This document shows, in pieces, positions 1-8,123 of a DNA stretch of 64,000 nt. Source of the stretch: Paramicrobacterium sp051513965 (GTDB lineage Bacteria; Actinomycetota; Actinomycetes; Actinomycetales; Microbacteriaceae); contig NZ_CP195847.1 in NCBI RefSeq assembly GCF_051513965.1, positions 2,790,001-2,854,000 of the forward strand. Reading direction: 5' to 3'. The notes beneath the pieces were generated by a model that was not told the origin of the DNA, did not search any database, and saw nothing but the letters and a program-made list of their open reading frames with translations. A program made the position numbers and the translations under genes. Numbering within the stretch: the first letter of the stretch is position 1; every line of letters begins with the position of its first letter.

Positions 1-1125
1 GATCAGCGGCGCGATGGGGATGTGCTGCGCGGAGTTCGCGACTCCCAGATCGCGCGCTCGCGTCGCGGCATCCGGAAGCAGATCCGTCAGCAGAGCCTGG
101 TCAACCGAGAGGAACAGCCCGTAGCCGAGCCCCAGCAGCACCGCCGCAACGAGACTGCTCTCCCACGTCGGAACCAACGCGAGCGCCAGCGCGGCAGCGG
201 CCTGGAGCATGGCGGAGACGCAGACGAGAGCGCGCCTGGCCTTCCAGCGGTCGGTGAGCACGCCGCCCATCCACGAGGCGACCGCGCACGCCGCGAGGTA
301 CACGAGGATGAGCACCATGAGCGCGCCGTCCGGGTCGGGAACCCCCAGAACATCGGCGAGGAAGTACAGCAGATACGTCGTTCCGACGAGGTTGCCCGCG
401 TTGATGAGCACGCGCGAGAGTGTTGCCCAGCCGAAGTCACGGTAGCCGTGCAGCCGCTGCAGCGCGCGCCGGAACCCGAGCGTCAGCGGGCGCACCGCCT
501 GCGAGGCGCGCGGTTCGGGGAACGAGAAGATGAACGGCAGCGGGGCCAGGAGCGCGAGCACGGCGATGACCGTCCAGCTCCAGCCCACGTCGCGCACGAG
601 CTCCGTGACGATCACCATGCCGAGAGCGAGGGCGATGACCTGCGGCACGCCCATCGCCGCCGACGCACGACCGCGCTGCGCGATCGGAACGCGGTCCGCG
701 ATGATGGCCGACAGCGACACCAGCACGGCGGACTGGCCGACAGCGACGATGCCGAGAAGAACGGCGGCAGAGATCCAGGATGCTTGGTGCCCAACCCACG
801 CGAACGGAATCGTCGCCGTCAGAAAACCCGCGAGCGCCCACGTGCGACGACGCCCGAAGCGGGTACGCGTTCTGTCGCAGAGCCATCCGATCACGGGCAC
901 GCCGATCACGATGATTCCCGCCACCTCGGCGATGAGGAACGAGCCGATCGCGACCTTGTTGTCGGGGTCGAGCACGCTCGCGAGCTTCACCGTCATGAAC
1001 TGCCCGGGCAGCATCACGAGCAGCCAGAACCCGAACCACGCCAGCGCGAATGTGAGAAGCCACGTGCGGGTGACCGGCTGCGTGGCGGTGACGTCGGGAG
1101 CTGTCGGCTCCGCCTCGGCGGGCAT
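1..1125 (-). CDS. MFS transporter, C-terminus cut by window edge
   Basis: A reading frame stays open from an ATG at 1125 to the left edge (375 codons, no stop). The product has repeated long hydrophobic segments, and the loop around residues 80-95 carries the arginine-rich MFS signature (GWLCDRTRTRFGRRR). It probably exports or imports a small solute; beside a beta-glucosidase a glycoside is the likeliest substrate, but that is inference. It lies 7 nt downstream of the GH1 gene on the same strand, so the two are probably co-transcribed and share the palindromic operator at 2611-2630. The C-terminal membrane helices lie outside the window. The family call is firm; the substrate is unknown. Confidence 0.85.
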   Translation of the reverse strand, partial: MPAEAEPTAPDVTATQPVTRTWLLTFALAWFGFWLLVMLPGQFMTVKLASVLDPDNKVAIGSFLIAEVAGIIVIGVPVIGWLCDRTRTRFGRRRTWALAGFLTATIPFAWVGHQASWISAAVLLGIVAVGQSAVLVSLSAIIADRVPIAQRGRASAAMGVPQVIALALGMVIVTELVRDVGWSWTVIAVLALLAPLPFIFSFPEPRASQAVRPLTLGFRRALQRLHGYRDFGWATLSRVLINAGNLVGTTYLLYFLADVLGVPDPDGALMVLILVYLAACAVASWMGGVLTDRWKARRALVCVSAMLQAAAALALALVPTWESSLVAAVLLGLGYGLFLSVDQALLTDLLPDAATRARDLGVANSAQHIPIAPLI

Positions 1126-1132
1126 CCTCAAC

Positions 1133-2566
1133 TCACTTGTCTGTCGTCCGCCGTCGAAGCACGTCGCGAATGAAGCGATACGACTCCTTCGGCGCGCGCT
1201 CGCCCGTCTCGAAGTCGACGTGCACGAGGCCGAAGCGCTGGGTGAATCCGGCCGCCCACTCCCAGTTGTCCATGAGCGACCAGATGAAGTAGCCGCGCAG
1301 ATCGACGCCCTCGGCGGGGCCGCCCGGCGCAACCGCGTCGAGGGCACTGGAGAGGTGACGGGCGAGGTAGTCGACGCGCTTCGGGTCGGAGACGCTGCCG
1401 TCCGCGGCCACCGCGTCGTCGAAGCTCGCGCCGCTCTCGGTGATGTAGACCGGCGGCAGCGCGTCGCCATAGCGGTCGCGCATCTGGCCAAGCACGACCC
1501 CCAGGTACTCGGGCGCGATCGGCCAGCCGAAGCCCGTCGTCTCATACTGTTCGAAGGGTTCGAGCCGGAAGGGGAGATCGGTCATCGCTTCACTGACGCC
1601 GTCGGGGCTCTCCCCCGTGCCCGCGCCGGCGGCGACGAGGCTCGGCATGTAGTAGTTGAGCCCGTAGAAGTCGATCGGCTCGCTGATCGTGGCGAGGTCG
1701 ACGTCGGGTATCTCGGCGAATGCGCCGAAGAGGTCGGCGAGCTCGGGCGGCACCTGCGGATAGTGGCCGAGCAGCACGGGGTCGGCGAAGACGCGGTTGT
1801 GGACGATATCGAAGAGCGCGGCCATCGCGGCATCCTGGTCGGAGTCGCTGGCGGGCACGACAGGCGTGTGCGCGTTGGTGATGCCGACTCTGCCCGCGAC
1901 GTTCGCGGCGCGGAGCGCCTGCACCGCGAGGCCGTGACCGAGAAGCTGATGATGCACCGTGGGCAGGGCGTCGAACAGCAGGCTGTGGCCGGGAGCGTGG
2001 AGGCCGAGGGCGTACCCGTTGAGGGTGACCGTGGCGGGTTCGTTGATGGTGATCCACGCATCGACGCGGTCGCCGAAGCGCTCAGCCACGAGGCCCGCGA
2101 AGTCGCCCAAGCGGTGGGCGGTGTCGCGGTCGAGCCAGCCGTGCTCGTATTCGACGGGGAGGTCCCAGTGCGAGATCGTGACGAAGGGCGAGATGCCGGC
2201 CTCGAGCAGTTCGTCGAGCAGACGATCGTAGAAGGCGACGCCGCGCGCGTCGAGTGGGCCCGCGCCGCCGGGCTGCAGGCGCGTCCAACCGAGCGAGAAC
2301 CGGTAGGCATCGACGCCGAGGCCTGCCATGAGGGAGACGTCTTCGCTGAGCCGGTGTGCGTGGTCGGCGGTGACCGCCGTCGTGCTGCCGTCGATGATGC
2401 GCCCGGGTTCGCTGGCGAAGCGATCCCACACACTCGGAGTGCGGTTTGGTGCGTCGCCGGCGCCCTCGATCTGCGCGGCGGCGGTGGCGGTTCCGATGAG
2501 AAAGCCGTCGGGAATCTGCACGGCGAGGCGCCCGGCATCGGCTGTGTCTGCGAACTCGTGAGGCAT
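1133..2566 (-). CDS. GH1 family beta-glucosidase
   Basis: Cytoplasmic retaining beta-glycosidase of glycoside hydrolase family 1, predicted to cleave beta-glucosides or related disaccharides. The 477-residue product is normal length for GH1. The acid/base motif NEP is at about residue 176 (WITINEP) and the nucleophile motif at about 377 (VYITESG; TENG is commoner, but TESG occurs in the family). No signal peptide is present. The start is the second of two adjacent ATGs (2569 and 2566), which sits 6 nt after GGGAG; an upstream in-frame extension to 2629 would run through the operator. It is followed after 7 nt by the MFS gene, so the likely unit is import plus hydrolysis, controlled by the divergent TetR gene. 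Confidence 0.9.
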   Translation of the reverse strand: MPHEFADTADAGRLAVQIPDGFLIGTATAAAQIEGAGDAPNRTPSVWDRFASEPGRIIDGSTTAVTADHAHRLSEDVSLMAGLGVDAYRFSLGWTRLQPGGAGPLDARGVAFYDRLLDELLEAGISPFVTISHWDLPVEYEHGWLDRDTAHRLGDFAGLVAERFGDRVDAWITINEPATVTLNGYALGLHAPGHSLLFDALPTVHHQLLGHGLAVQALRAANVAGRVGITNAHTPVVPASDSDQDAAMAALFDIVHNRVFADPVLLGHYPQVPPELADLFGAFAEIPDVDLATISEPIDFYGLNYYMPSLVAAGAGTGESPDGVSEAMTDLPFRLEPFEQYETTGFGWPIAPEYLGVVLGQMRDRYGDALPPVYITESGASFDDAVAADGSVSDPKRVDYLARHLSSALDAVAPGGPAEGVDLRGYFIWSLMDNWEWAAGFTQRFGLVHVDFETGERAPKESYRFIRDVLRRRTTDK

Positions 2567-2610
2567 CATTGTCTCCCGCTGCGGACGTCGTCGTCCGTGT
2601 CGTAGGCGTG

Positions 2611-2630
2611 AGTGGGACGATCGTCCCACT
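2611..2630. promoter_or_regulatory. Perfect 20-bp palindrome, TetR operator candidate
   Basis: AGTGGGACGATCGTCCCACT is a perfect palindrome with no spacer. It lies between the divergent GH1 and TetR starts, 45 bases from the GH1 start and 57 from the TetR start. The position and symmetry fit an operator for the TetR protein encoded at 2687, acting on both promoters. A possible -10-like TACTGT follows at about 2637. Confidence 0.8.
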
Positions 2631-2686
2631 TCTTGCTACTGTATGCAGACCACAGGACCCGCGCAACCGCAGAATCGAGGTCTGAG

Positions 2687-3295
2687 ATGGGCCGCACTCC
2701 GGTGGACGTTCGCCGCGCAGAGCTGATCGCGGCGGCGCTGCGTGTCGTGTCGGCGCGCGGGCTTGGCGCGGCATCCATTCGCGCCATCGTCGCGGAAGCG
2801 GGAATGTCTCTCGCGAGCTTTCACTACGCGTTCGACTCGCGCGACGAGCTGCTCGACACGCTGATCGCAGATGTGCACGCGAAAGAGGAGCGCGCCGTGC
2901 TGCCCGCGCAGCTGTCTGGGCGCGGGCTTGCGGAACTGCTCGAAGACGGGCTGCTCGGGTACTTCGAGCATCTGCGCGGCGACCCGCAGTACGAGCAGGC
3001 GATGCTCGAGCTGACGCAGTTCGCGCTGCGCACCCGGCCGCGCATGGCACAGGAGCAGTATGCCGAGTACGCACGAATCGCGGTGGCGTCGCTCGAGCTG
3101 GCCGCGATGCACACGGGATGCCGGTGGACGATGCCCGTTCCGGCGGTGGCGAAGATGCTCGTCGCCTTCACCGATGGGCTGACGCTCGGCTGGCTCGTGG
3201 ACCGCGACGACGAGGCGGCGCGGCAGATGATCCGCGCGATCGCACAGTCGCTCGCCGCCCTGGCCGCGCGGAGTCCCGGGGCATCCGTCGAGTAG
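2687..3295 (+). CDS. TetR/AcrR family regulator of the GH1-MFS operon
   Basis: A 202-residue one-component repressor. The N-terminal HTH covers about residues 10-55 (ELIAAALRVVSARGLGAASI followed by the recognition helix ending in SFHYAFDSRDELL), as in TetR proteins; the remaining two thirds is the helical ligand and dimer domain. The start at 2687 is chosen because CGAGG lies 6 nt upstream and the HTH begins right after it; a longer frame starting at 2612 would overlap the palindrome. It is divergent from the GH1-MFS operon with a palindromic operator between, so it probably represses that operon and itself. The inducer is unknown, perhaps a beta-glucoside. Confidence 0.88.
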   Translation: MGRTPVDVRRAELIAAALRVVSARGLGAASIRAIVAEAGMSLASFHYAFDSRDELLDTLIADVHAKEERAVLPAQLSGRGLAELLEDGLLGYFEHLRGDPQYEQAMLELTQFALRTRPRMAQEQYAEYARIAVASLELAAMHTGCRWTMPVPAVAKMLVAFTDGLTLGWLVDRDDEAARQMIRAIAQSLAALAARSPGASVE

Positions 3296-3331
3296 ACCTG
3301 CCTTCCGCGCCCCGCCCCGCATTCCCCATGA

Positions 3332-3393
3332 GAGAGCGGTCTGCGGTCATTAGTGCGTGCCGCGGCAGACTCTAATGACCGCAGACCGCTCTC
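3332..3393. repeat. 62-bp palindromic repeat, copy 1
   Basis: Two perfect 22-nt arms (3332-3353 and 3372-3393) begin GAGAGCGGTCTGCGG and end at CATTAG. They enclose an 18-nt loop that itself holds the perfect palindrome TGCCGCGGCA (3358-3367). An almost identical element is at 8853-8914, with the same arms and changes only in the loop. Here it lies between convergent genes (TetR and the alpha/beta hydrolase), so it could also serve as a bidirectional terminator. It looks like a REP- or MITE-like dispersed element. Confidence 0.85.
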
Positions 3394-3478
3394 GCACGAA
3401 TTCTGGCGCGCGGGCATGCGGGAAAGCAGCGCGCGGGCGTGCGGCGGCACGCAGCCGTCGGCACCGGGCGCACGCAGC

Positions 3479-4354
3479 TCAACGGGTGAGGAGCTCGCGG
3501 ATCACCGCTTCGACCTCCTCGGGCGCCTCTTCCGCCATGAAGTGGCCGGCGTCGGTCGTGTAGTGGGCGAGGTCGGGCGCCCAGCGCTTCCAGAGCGCGG
3601 TCGCGTCGTAGCCGAGGGCCGCGCCCCAGTCCTGCTGGACGACGCTGACCGGCATCCTCAACTGTCGACCGAGGTCGGCGTCGGCCTGATCATGCGCGAT
3701 ATCGATGGTGGCGGTGGCCCGGTAGTCGGCGACGATGGATGCCACGGCGCCCGCGCTCGCGTCGAGATACGCCCGGCGGTACTCGGCCGGAATCGCGGCC
3801 GGGTTCTTCGTCCACACGTCGAGGAAGTACCCGAAGAACGCGTCAGAGCTGTTCGCGATCATCGTCTCGGCGAGGCCGGGTGGCTGCGCCATGAGGTAGA
3901 GGTGGAATCCGACGGCCGCTGAGACTCCGCGGAGCGACTCCCAGGTGTCGAGGGTCGGCAGCACGTCGAGGAAGGCAGCGTGCGTCACGGCCTCGGGGTG
4001 GTCGAGGGCGGCGCGAAACGCGACGAGCGCTCCTCGGTCGTGCCCGACGAGGGCGAAGCGGTCGTGGCCGAGCGCGGAGGCGACTGCGACGGCATCCTGA
4101 CCCATCGTTCGCTTCGAGTAGGTGCTCGCTCCCTCGACCGGCTTCTCGCTCGCGCCATACCCGCGCAGGTCGGGAGCGATCACGGTGTGGTCTGCGGCGA
4201 GCGCGGTCGCCACGTGACGCCACATGAGGTGGGTCTGCGGAAACCCGTGCAACAGCATGATCGGGGTGCCGCTTCCGCCGATCGCGGTATGGATGCCGAC
4301 GCCGTCTGCGCCGGGGATGCTGCGGTACTCGAAGCCGGGGATGGAAGGTGACAT
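3479..4354 (-). CDS. Alpha/beta hydrolase, haloacetate dehalogenase/epoxide hydrolase-like
   Basis: A 291-residue cytoplasmic alpha/beta-hydrolase. Near the N-terminus is the oxyanion motif HGFPQTHLMW; the nucleophile elbow GHDRG has aspartate rather than serine; the catalytic histidine is in the C-terminal AGHFMAEEAPEE. Asp-nucleophile enzymes with this layout are haloacetate dehalogenases and epoxide hydrolases. The fluoroacetate dehalogenases I recall have His-Trp in the lid (YWHW); the matching stretch here reads GFHLYL, so the histidine is kept but the tryptophan is replaced by leucine. That makes defluorination less certain. The start ATG at 4354 has GAGGA 4 nt upstream. It is divergent from the SARP gene. 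Confidence 0.8.
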   Translation of the reverse strand: MSPSIPGFEYRSIPGADGVGIHTAIGGSGTPIMLLHGFPQTHLMWRHVATALAADHTVIAPDLRGYGASEKPVEGASTYSKRTMGQDAVAVASALGHDRFALVGHDRGALVAFRAALDHPEAVTHAAFLDVLPTLDTWESLRGVSAAVGFHLYLMAQPPGLAETMIANSSDAFFGYFLDVWTKNPAAIPAEYRRAYLDASAGAVASIVADYRATATIDIAHDQADADLGRQLRMPVSVVQQDWGAALGYDATALWKRWAPDLAHYTTDAGHFMAEEAPEEVEAVIRELLTR

Positions 4355-4486
4355 GGGGTCCTCACTGTGGTGGTGGTCGGGCTAGGAACGGGGGCGGACA
4401 GTTACGTGATTTCACAGTGCCGTGTGGCGATCAGCATCCGATCAGCACCGGCCGCCGCGCCTGCGTGCGCGCCGTAGACTCGCCCC

Positions 4487-6403
4487 ATGCCCACGTTCTC
4501 GGTTCTCGGCCCGATGGCCGCGTGGGATGCCGCGGGCGATCGCGCGCGTCTGCGAGGCCCGAAGCACCGCGCCGTTCTCGGGCGACTCATCGTGGCGCGC
4601 GGGCGCATGGTGCCGGTCGAGACGCTGATCGATGACCTGTGGGCGGAGGCGCCGCCGCGAGCTCGCGGCGCTGTGCGTACGTTCGTCGGCGACCTTCGGC
4701 GAGCGCTCGAGCCTGATCGGCCGCCGCGCGCTCCGTCGAGCGTGATCGTGACCGAGGGTGCGGGGTACGCGATGCGAGTGGGCGAGGATGCCGTAGATGC
4801 GTGGCGCTTCGAACGCGACGTCGCGGCTGCCCGCCGTGCGGAGCCCCTGGATGCCGCAGACCTGCTGAGCCGGGCCCTGGCGGAGTGGCGCGGCCCGGCG
4901 TACGCGGACTTCGCCGAGGCGCAGTGGGCGCTCGCCGAACGCGCGCGTCTCACGGAGCTTCGGCTGCAGGCCGTCGAGGCGCACGCGGAGGCGCTGCTGT
5001 CTCTGGACCGCCACGCGGACGCGGTGCCGGTTCTCGATGCGCACGTCACCGATCATCCGTGGCGGGAGGACGCCTGGCGGCTGCTCGCCGTGGCGCTGTA
5101 TCGCTCGGGGCGACAGAAGGATGCCCTCGACGTCGCCCGCCGCGCGCGCTCACGCCTCGCGGACGAGCTGGGCCTCGACCCGAGCGCCCCGCTCGCACGA
5201 CTGGAGGGGCAGATTCTCGCACAGTCGCCCGAGCTCGGTCCGAGCGCGCAGCCGCTGGATGCCGCGAGCACGGTCTGGGCGCGAGCACGTGCCGCCTCAG
5301 AGGGAGCGGCCGCGCTGGGATCTCGCGCTCAGCTGCGGTCGACCGTCGATCTTCTGCGCAGTCTCGCGCTCTCTGGTGGCGACGGCCTCGAGGCGGCGCA
5401 GCGTCAGCGCGTCGATACGATCCACGCGGCCGAAGAACTCGGCGACCCGCTTCTGACGGCGCGCGTGATCGGCGCCTATGACGTTCCGGCGATCTGGGCG
5501 CGCTCCGATTTTCCAGACCTCGCCGCCGAAGTGGTCGCCGCGGCTGAGCGCGCGCTCGACGCGCTGCCCGCCGGTCACGCCGCAGCTCGCGCACGACTTC
5601 TCGCCACGATCGCGATCGAATCGCGCGGAACCGCCTTCCCGGGCGCCCAGCAGGCCGCGGCCGAGGCCGAGGCACTCGCGCGCACGCTCGATGACCCGGC
5701 ACTGCTGGCCTATGCGCTGAACGGCACGTTCATGCAGAGCTTCCATCGCGCGGGTCTCGCCGCGACAAGAGACCGGATCGGAGCGGAGCTCATCGTCGTG
5801 GCATCCCGCCATGATCTGCCCGCGTTCGAGCTGCTCGGCCGGCTCATCCGATTGCAGTCGCGATGCGCGTTCGGCGACGTCGTCGGGGCCGACGAGCATG
5901 CGGACGCCGCCGACGCCCTCGCCGCCCGCTACGAGTCGCCGCTCATCGAGGTGTTCACCACCTGGTATCGCGCGTTGCGCCTCGCGCTCACCGGCCACCC
6001 GCCGGACGAGGTCGCGACCGCTTACCGGGCCGCGTCGCCGCTGCTCGACCGCGCCGGAATGCCCGGGATGCAGCACGGACTGCTGCCGCTCGCGCTGCTG
6101 AGCATCCGCGTCGCGCACAACCTGCCGCTCCCCGCACCCGACACCACCGACTGGGGTCCGTACTCCCGCTGGGTCGAGCCGCTCCTCCTCGCGGGTTCAG
6201 GGCAGAAGAATGCCGCGAGGGCCGCGCTCCGCGAACTCCCCGAGCCGCCGGCCGACCATCTCCTCGAAGCGATGTGGTTCCTCGTCGCGAGAGCGGCGGC
6301 TCTTGTCCGCGACGAGCCGACCCTGGAGCGCGCCCGGAACGCCCTCGCCGCAGCGCACGACCAGCTGCCGGGCGCGGCCACGGGCATCTTCACCATGAAG
6401 TGA
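4487..6403 (+). CDS. SARP/AfsR-type transcriptional regulator with BTAD domain
   Basis: A 638-residue regulator. Residues 1-95 form an OmpR-like winged-helix DNA-binding domain (start TFSVLGPMAAWD, then LRGPKHRAVLGRLIVARG and VETLIDDLWAEAPP). About 100-240 is the bacterial transcriptional activation domain (ALAEWRGPAYADFA, ending in ELGLDPSAPLARLEG). Both are diagnostic of the Streptomyces antibiotic regulatory protein family. The last 400 residues are alanine-rich and helical, TPR-like in character, without a visible P-loop, so it is not a full AfsR with an NB-ARC domain. No biosynthetic gene cluster lies nearby, so the target is unknown. Its TGA overlaps the GTG of the next small gene. Confidence 0.85.
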   Translation: MPTFSVLGPMAAWDAAGDRARLRGPKHRAVLGRLIVARGRMVPVETLIDDLWAEAPPRARGAVRTFVGDLRRALEPDRPPRAPSSVIVTEGAGYAMRVGEDAVDAWRFERDVAAARRAEPLDAADLLSRALAEWRGPAYADFAEAQWALAERARLTELRLQAVEAHAEALLSLDRHADAVPVLDAHVTDHPWREDAWRLLAVALYRSGRQKDALDVARRARSRLADELGLDPSAPLARLEGQILAQSPELGPSAQPLDAASTVWARARAASEGAAALGSRAQLRSTVDLLRSLALSGGDGLEAAQRQRVDTIHAAEELGDPLLTARVIGAYDVPAIWARSDFPDLAAEVVAAAERALDALPAGHAAARARLLATIAIESRGTAFPGAQQAAAEAEALARTLDDPALLAYALNGTFMQSFHRAGLAATRDRIGAELIVVASRHDLPAFELLGRLIRLQSRCAFGDVVGADEHADAADALAARYESPLIEVFTTWYRALRLALTGHPPDEVATAYRAASPLLDRAGMPGMQHGLLPLALLSIRVAHNLPLPAPDTTDWGPYSRWVEPLLLAGSGQKNAARAALRELPEPPADHLLEAMWFLVARAAALVRDEPTLERARNALAAAHDQLPGAATGIFTMK

Positions 6404-6738
6404 GCGTCAAGACGGTCACGGGCGAAGTCGTTCAGCTTGACCCGCATCTGAGTGATTTTGTCTTCAACATCCTCGCTTGCCTCGGGAACGGGTCAGTGAC
6501 GATCACCGGCCTTCCGGAGGAAGTCACCACGACTATCGCTGCCGAGATGCTCGGAGTGTCGCGGCCGACGCTCATGAAGCGCATCGCCTCTGGTGAGATC
6601 ACTGGCCGAAAGGTCGGCTCCCACACGAGACTTCGCACAGACGACGTACTCCGTCTGCGTGAGCGAGAGAACATCAAACGCGAGCAGGCATTCGCTGAGC
6701 TGCGCAAGATCGACGAGGAGTTCGACGCGCTCGACTAG
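6400..6738 (+). CDS. Small excisionase-type helix-turn-helix protein (antitoxin-like)
   Basis: A 112-residue protein starting at GTG 6400, which overlaps the SARP stop (GTGA). The middle carries an excisionase/MerR-like HTH (AAEMLGVSRPTLMKRIASGE followed by ITGRKVGSHTRLRTDDVLRL), and the C-terminus is charged and helical (AFAELRKIDEEF). Such proteins in Microbacteriaceae are often followed by a PIN-domain toxin and act as its antitoxin. Here no PIN frame follows: the next 140 bases hold no convincing gene. It may therefore be an orphan antitoxin, or it may serve the SARP gene. Function beyond DNA binding is not assignable. Confidence 0.75.
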   Translation: MSVKTVTGEVVQLDPHLSDFVFNILACLGNGSVTITGLPEEVTTTIAAEMLGVSRPTLMKRIASGEITGRKVGSHTRLRTDDVLRLRERENIKREQAFAELRKIDEEFDALD

Positions 6739-6878
6739 CATCCTTGATGTTGCGCTCCAGGATGCCGGTGCCCGGTCTTCGCCGAGCTGATCTCATAGCT
6801 CACAACCGGCTGGATTCGCGATTCACTCAAGCGGGAGCACTTGCGCTGATACGGACAGCGTCTCAGTAGTCTTTTCAA

Positions 6879-7400
6879 ATGAACTCAACTTTCGCGACTG
6901 ACCGCCATGGCAACCGCCTTCTCTCGGTCGAAGCGGCAACCCACGAAGAACTCGTTGCCGCAGCCGCGCACACACCCTGCCCCTTGGCGCTTGCCGTACT
7001 CGTCGACAGTGCCACGCAGCGCGTGCTATTTGGCATGAACACCTGGAGACTCGAATACGAACTCCCCGGTGGAATTGTCGAGCCCGGGGAGTCCTTCTTC
7101 GAAGCGGCTCGACGTGAGCTCGAAGAAGAAACGGGCATCCGTGTCGACACACTTGGCTTACTCGGCTATGCGCGGTTCGCTTTGACTGCTCCGATCCGCG
7201 ACGAGCTGGGAGCCATCTACTTCGCGGAGGTCACCGACCAGCAAGCAACACCCAGCGATGAGATGCAGCAGTTCGTATGGAGAAAGCCGCTGAGCCAGTC
7301 AGATCTCGCAGTTGCCGCGCTCGACGATGTAATCGCAGAGTGGGCAGTTCGCTCCTCCGCAGCAACCGGTGATCTTGTCGAAGATAATCAGTTTCGGTGA
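6879..7400 (+). CDS. Nudix hydrolase
   Basis: A 173-residue Nudix-fold pyrophosphohydrolase. The Nudix box is intact (GGIVEPGESFFEAARRELEE then ETGI), with the glutamates that bind the divalent metal, preceded by LEYELPG. Enzymes of this layout hydrolyse nucleoside diphosphate derivatives such as ADP-ribose or oxidised nucleotides; the substrate cannot be read from sequence. No clear Shine-Dalgarno precedes ATG 6879, so the message may be leaderless. The gene uses more A/T-ending codons than the SARP gene before it and opens a lower-GC patch that runs to 8738, suggesting transfer. Confidence 0.85.
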   Translation: MNSTFATDRHGNRLLSVEAATHEELVAAAAHTPCPLALAVLVDSATQRVLFGMNTWRLEYELPGGIVEPGESFFEAARRELEEETGIRVDTLGLLGYARFALTAPIRDELGAIYFAEVTDQQATPSDEMQQFVWRKPLSQSDLAVAALDDVIAEWAVRSSAATGDLVEDNQFR

Positions 7401-7450
7401 TTTGTATTCTCGAGCTCCACACGCAATGGTTCTTTGACTAGGCTCGCCGA

Positions 7451-8092
7451 GTGCCCCTTGCTGTGTTTGACCTGGACGGAACTCTCGTCGACCAGATGAG
7501 TGCCGCGCGATCCTGGGCGGACGAGTTCGTCTCGCAGTGGAACCTGCCAAACGGCGCTACCGATCTCGTCGCTGCCGCGCTCCGCGAAAGGGCTTCGAAG
7601 GAGATGAGCTTCGACCGCATCGTCGAAGAGTGCTCGTTGCCGGCATCAGGAGCAGAGGTGTGGGCGGCATACAGAGCACGGATGCCGCAGCTCGTGCAGT
7701 GCACGCACGAAGACAAAAAGTCGCTTGCTGAGCTCCGAGCTGCGGGCTGGAACATTGGCATCGCAACCAACGGAATGGTGGACAACCAAGAGGGCAAGAT
7801 TCGGTCGACGGGCCTGGCAGACCTGGTTGATGGGTGGGTCATTTCGGGCGAGGCTGGAGTCCGTAAACCGGATGCCCGAATCTTCACTATCTTGGCTGAA
7901 CGCATCGGCTGCCCACTCGAAGGCTGGATGATCGGCGACAGTCTCGAACACGACGTCGGCGGCGGGGTGAACGCTGGACTCCACACAGCGTGGATCGCTC
8001 CCCTGAACGCAACCGTCCCATCCGACATCGAACGTTTCGATACTCGATGTTCGAGTGCTGCCGAGGCCGTCACTGCGATCCTGGCGGCCTGA
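7451..8092 (+). CDS. HAD superfamily hydrolase (GTG start)
   Basis: A 213-residue HAD phosphatase with all motifs: I FDLDGTLVDQ at the N-terminus, II ATNGM, III the lysine in VRKPDARIF, and IV MIGDSLEHDVGGG. It removes phosphate from a small metabolite, possibly a phosphosugar or nucleotide; the helical cap between motifs I and II places it in subfamily IA. The start is GTG 7451, as there is no ATG before motif I. It lies 50 nt after the Nudix gene in the same direction and faces a second HAD gene tail to tail. Pairing with a Nudix enzyme suggests nucleotide housecleaning, which is inference. Confidence 0.85.
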   Translation: MPLAVFDLDGTLVDQMSAARSWADEFVSQWNLPNGATDLVAAALRERASKEMSFDRIVEECSLPASGAEVWAAYRARMPQLVQCTHEDKKSLAELRAAGWNIGIATNGMVDNQEGKIRSTGLADLVDGWVISGEAGVRKPDARIFTILAERIGCPLEGWMIGDSLEHDVGGGVNAGLHTAWIAPLNATVPSDIERFDTRCSSAAEAVTAILAA

Positions 8093-8123
8093 CAGACGTT
8101 CCAATCGCGGCAGAGCGACCCGA

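Noticed and set aside
22..1173. Long plus-strand open frame across the MFS gene
   Set aside because: Composition is arginine/proline/histidine-rich without domains; the minus strand encodes a clear membrane protein to the edge. Such antisense frames are usual in high-GC DNA.
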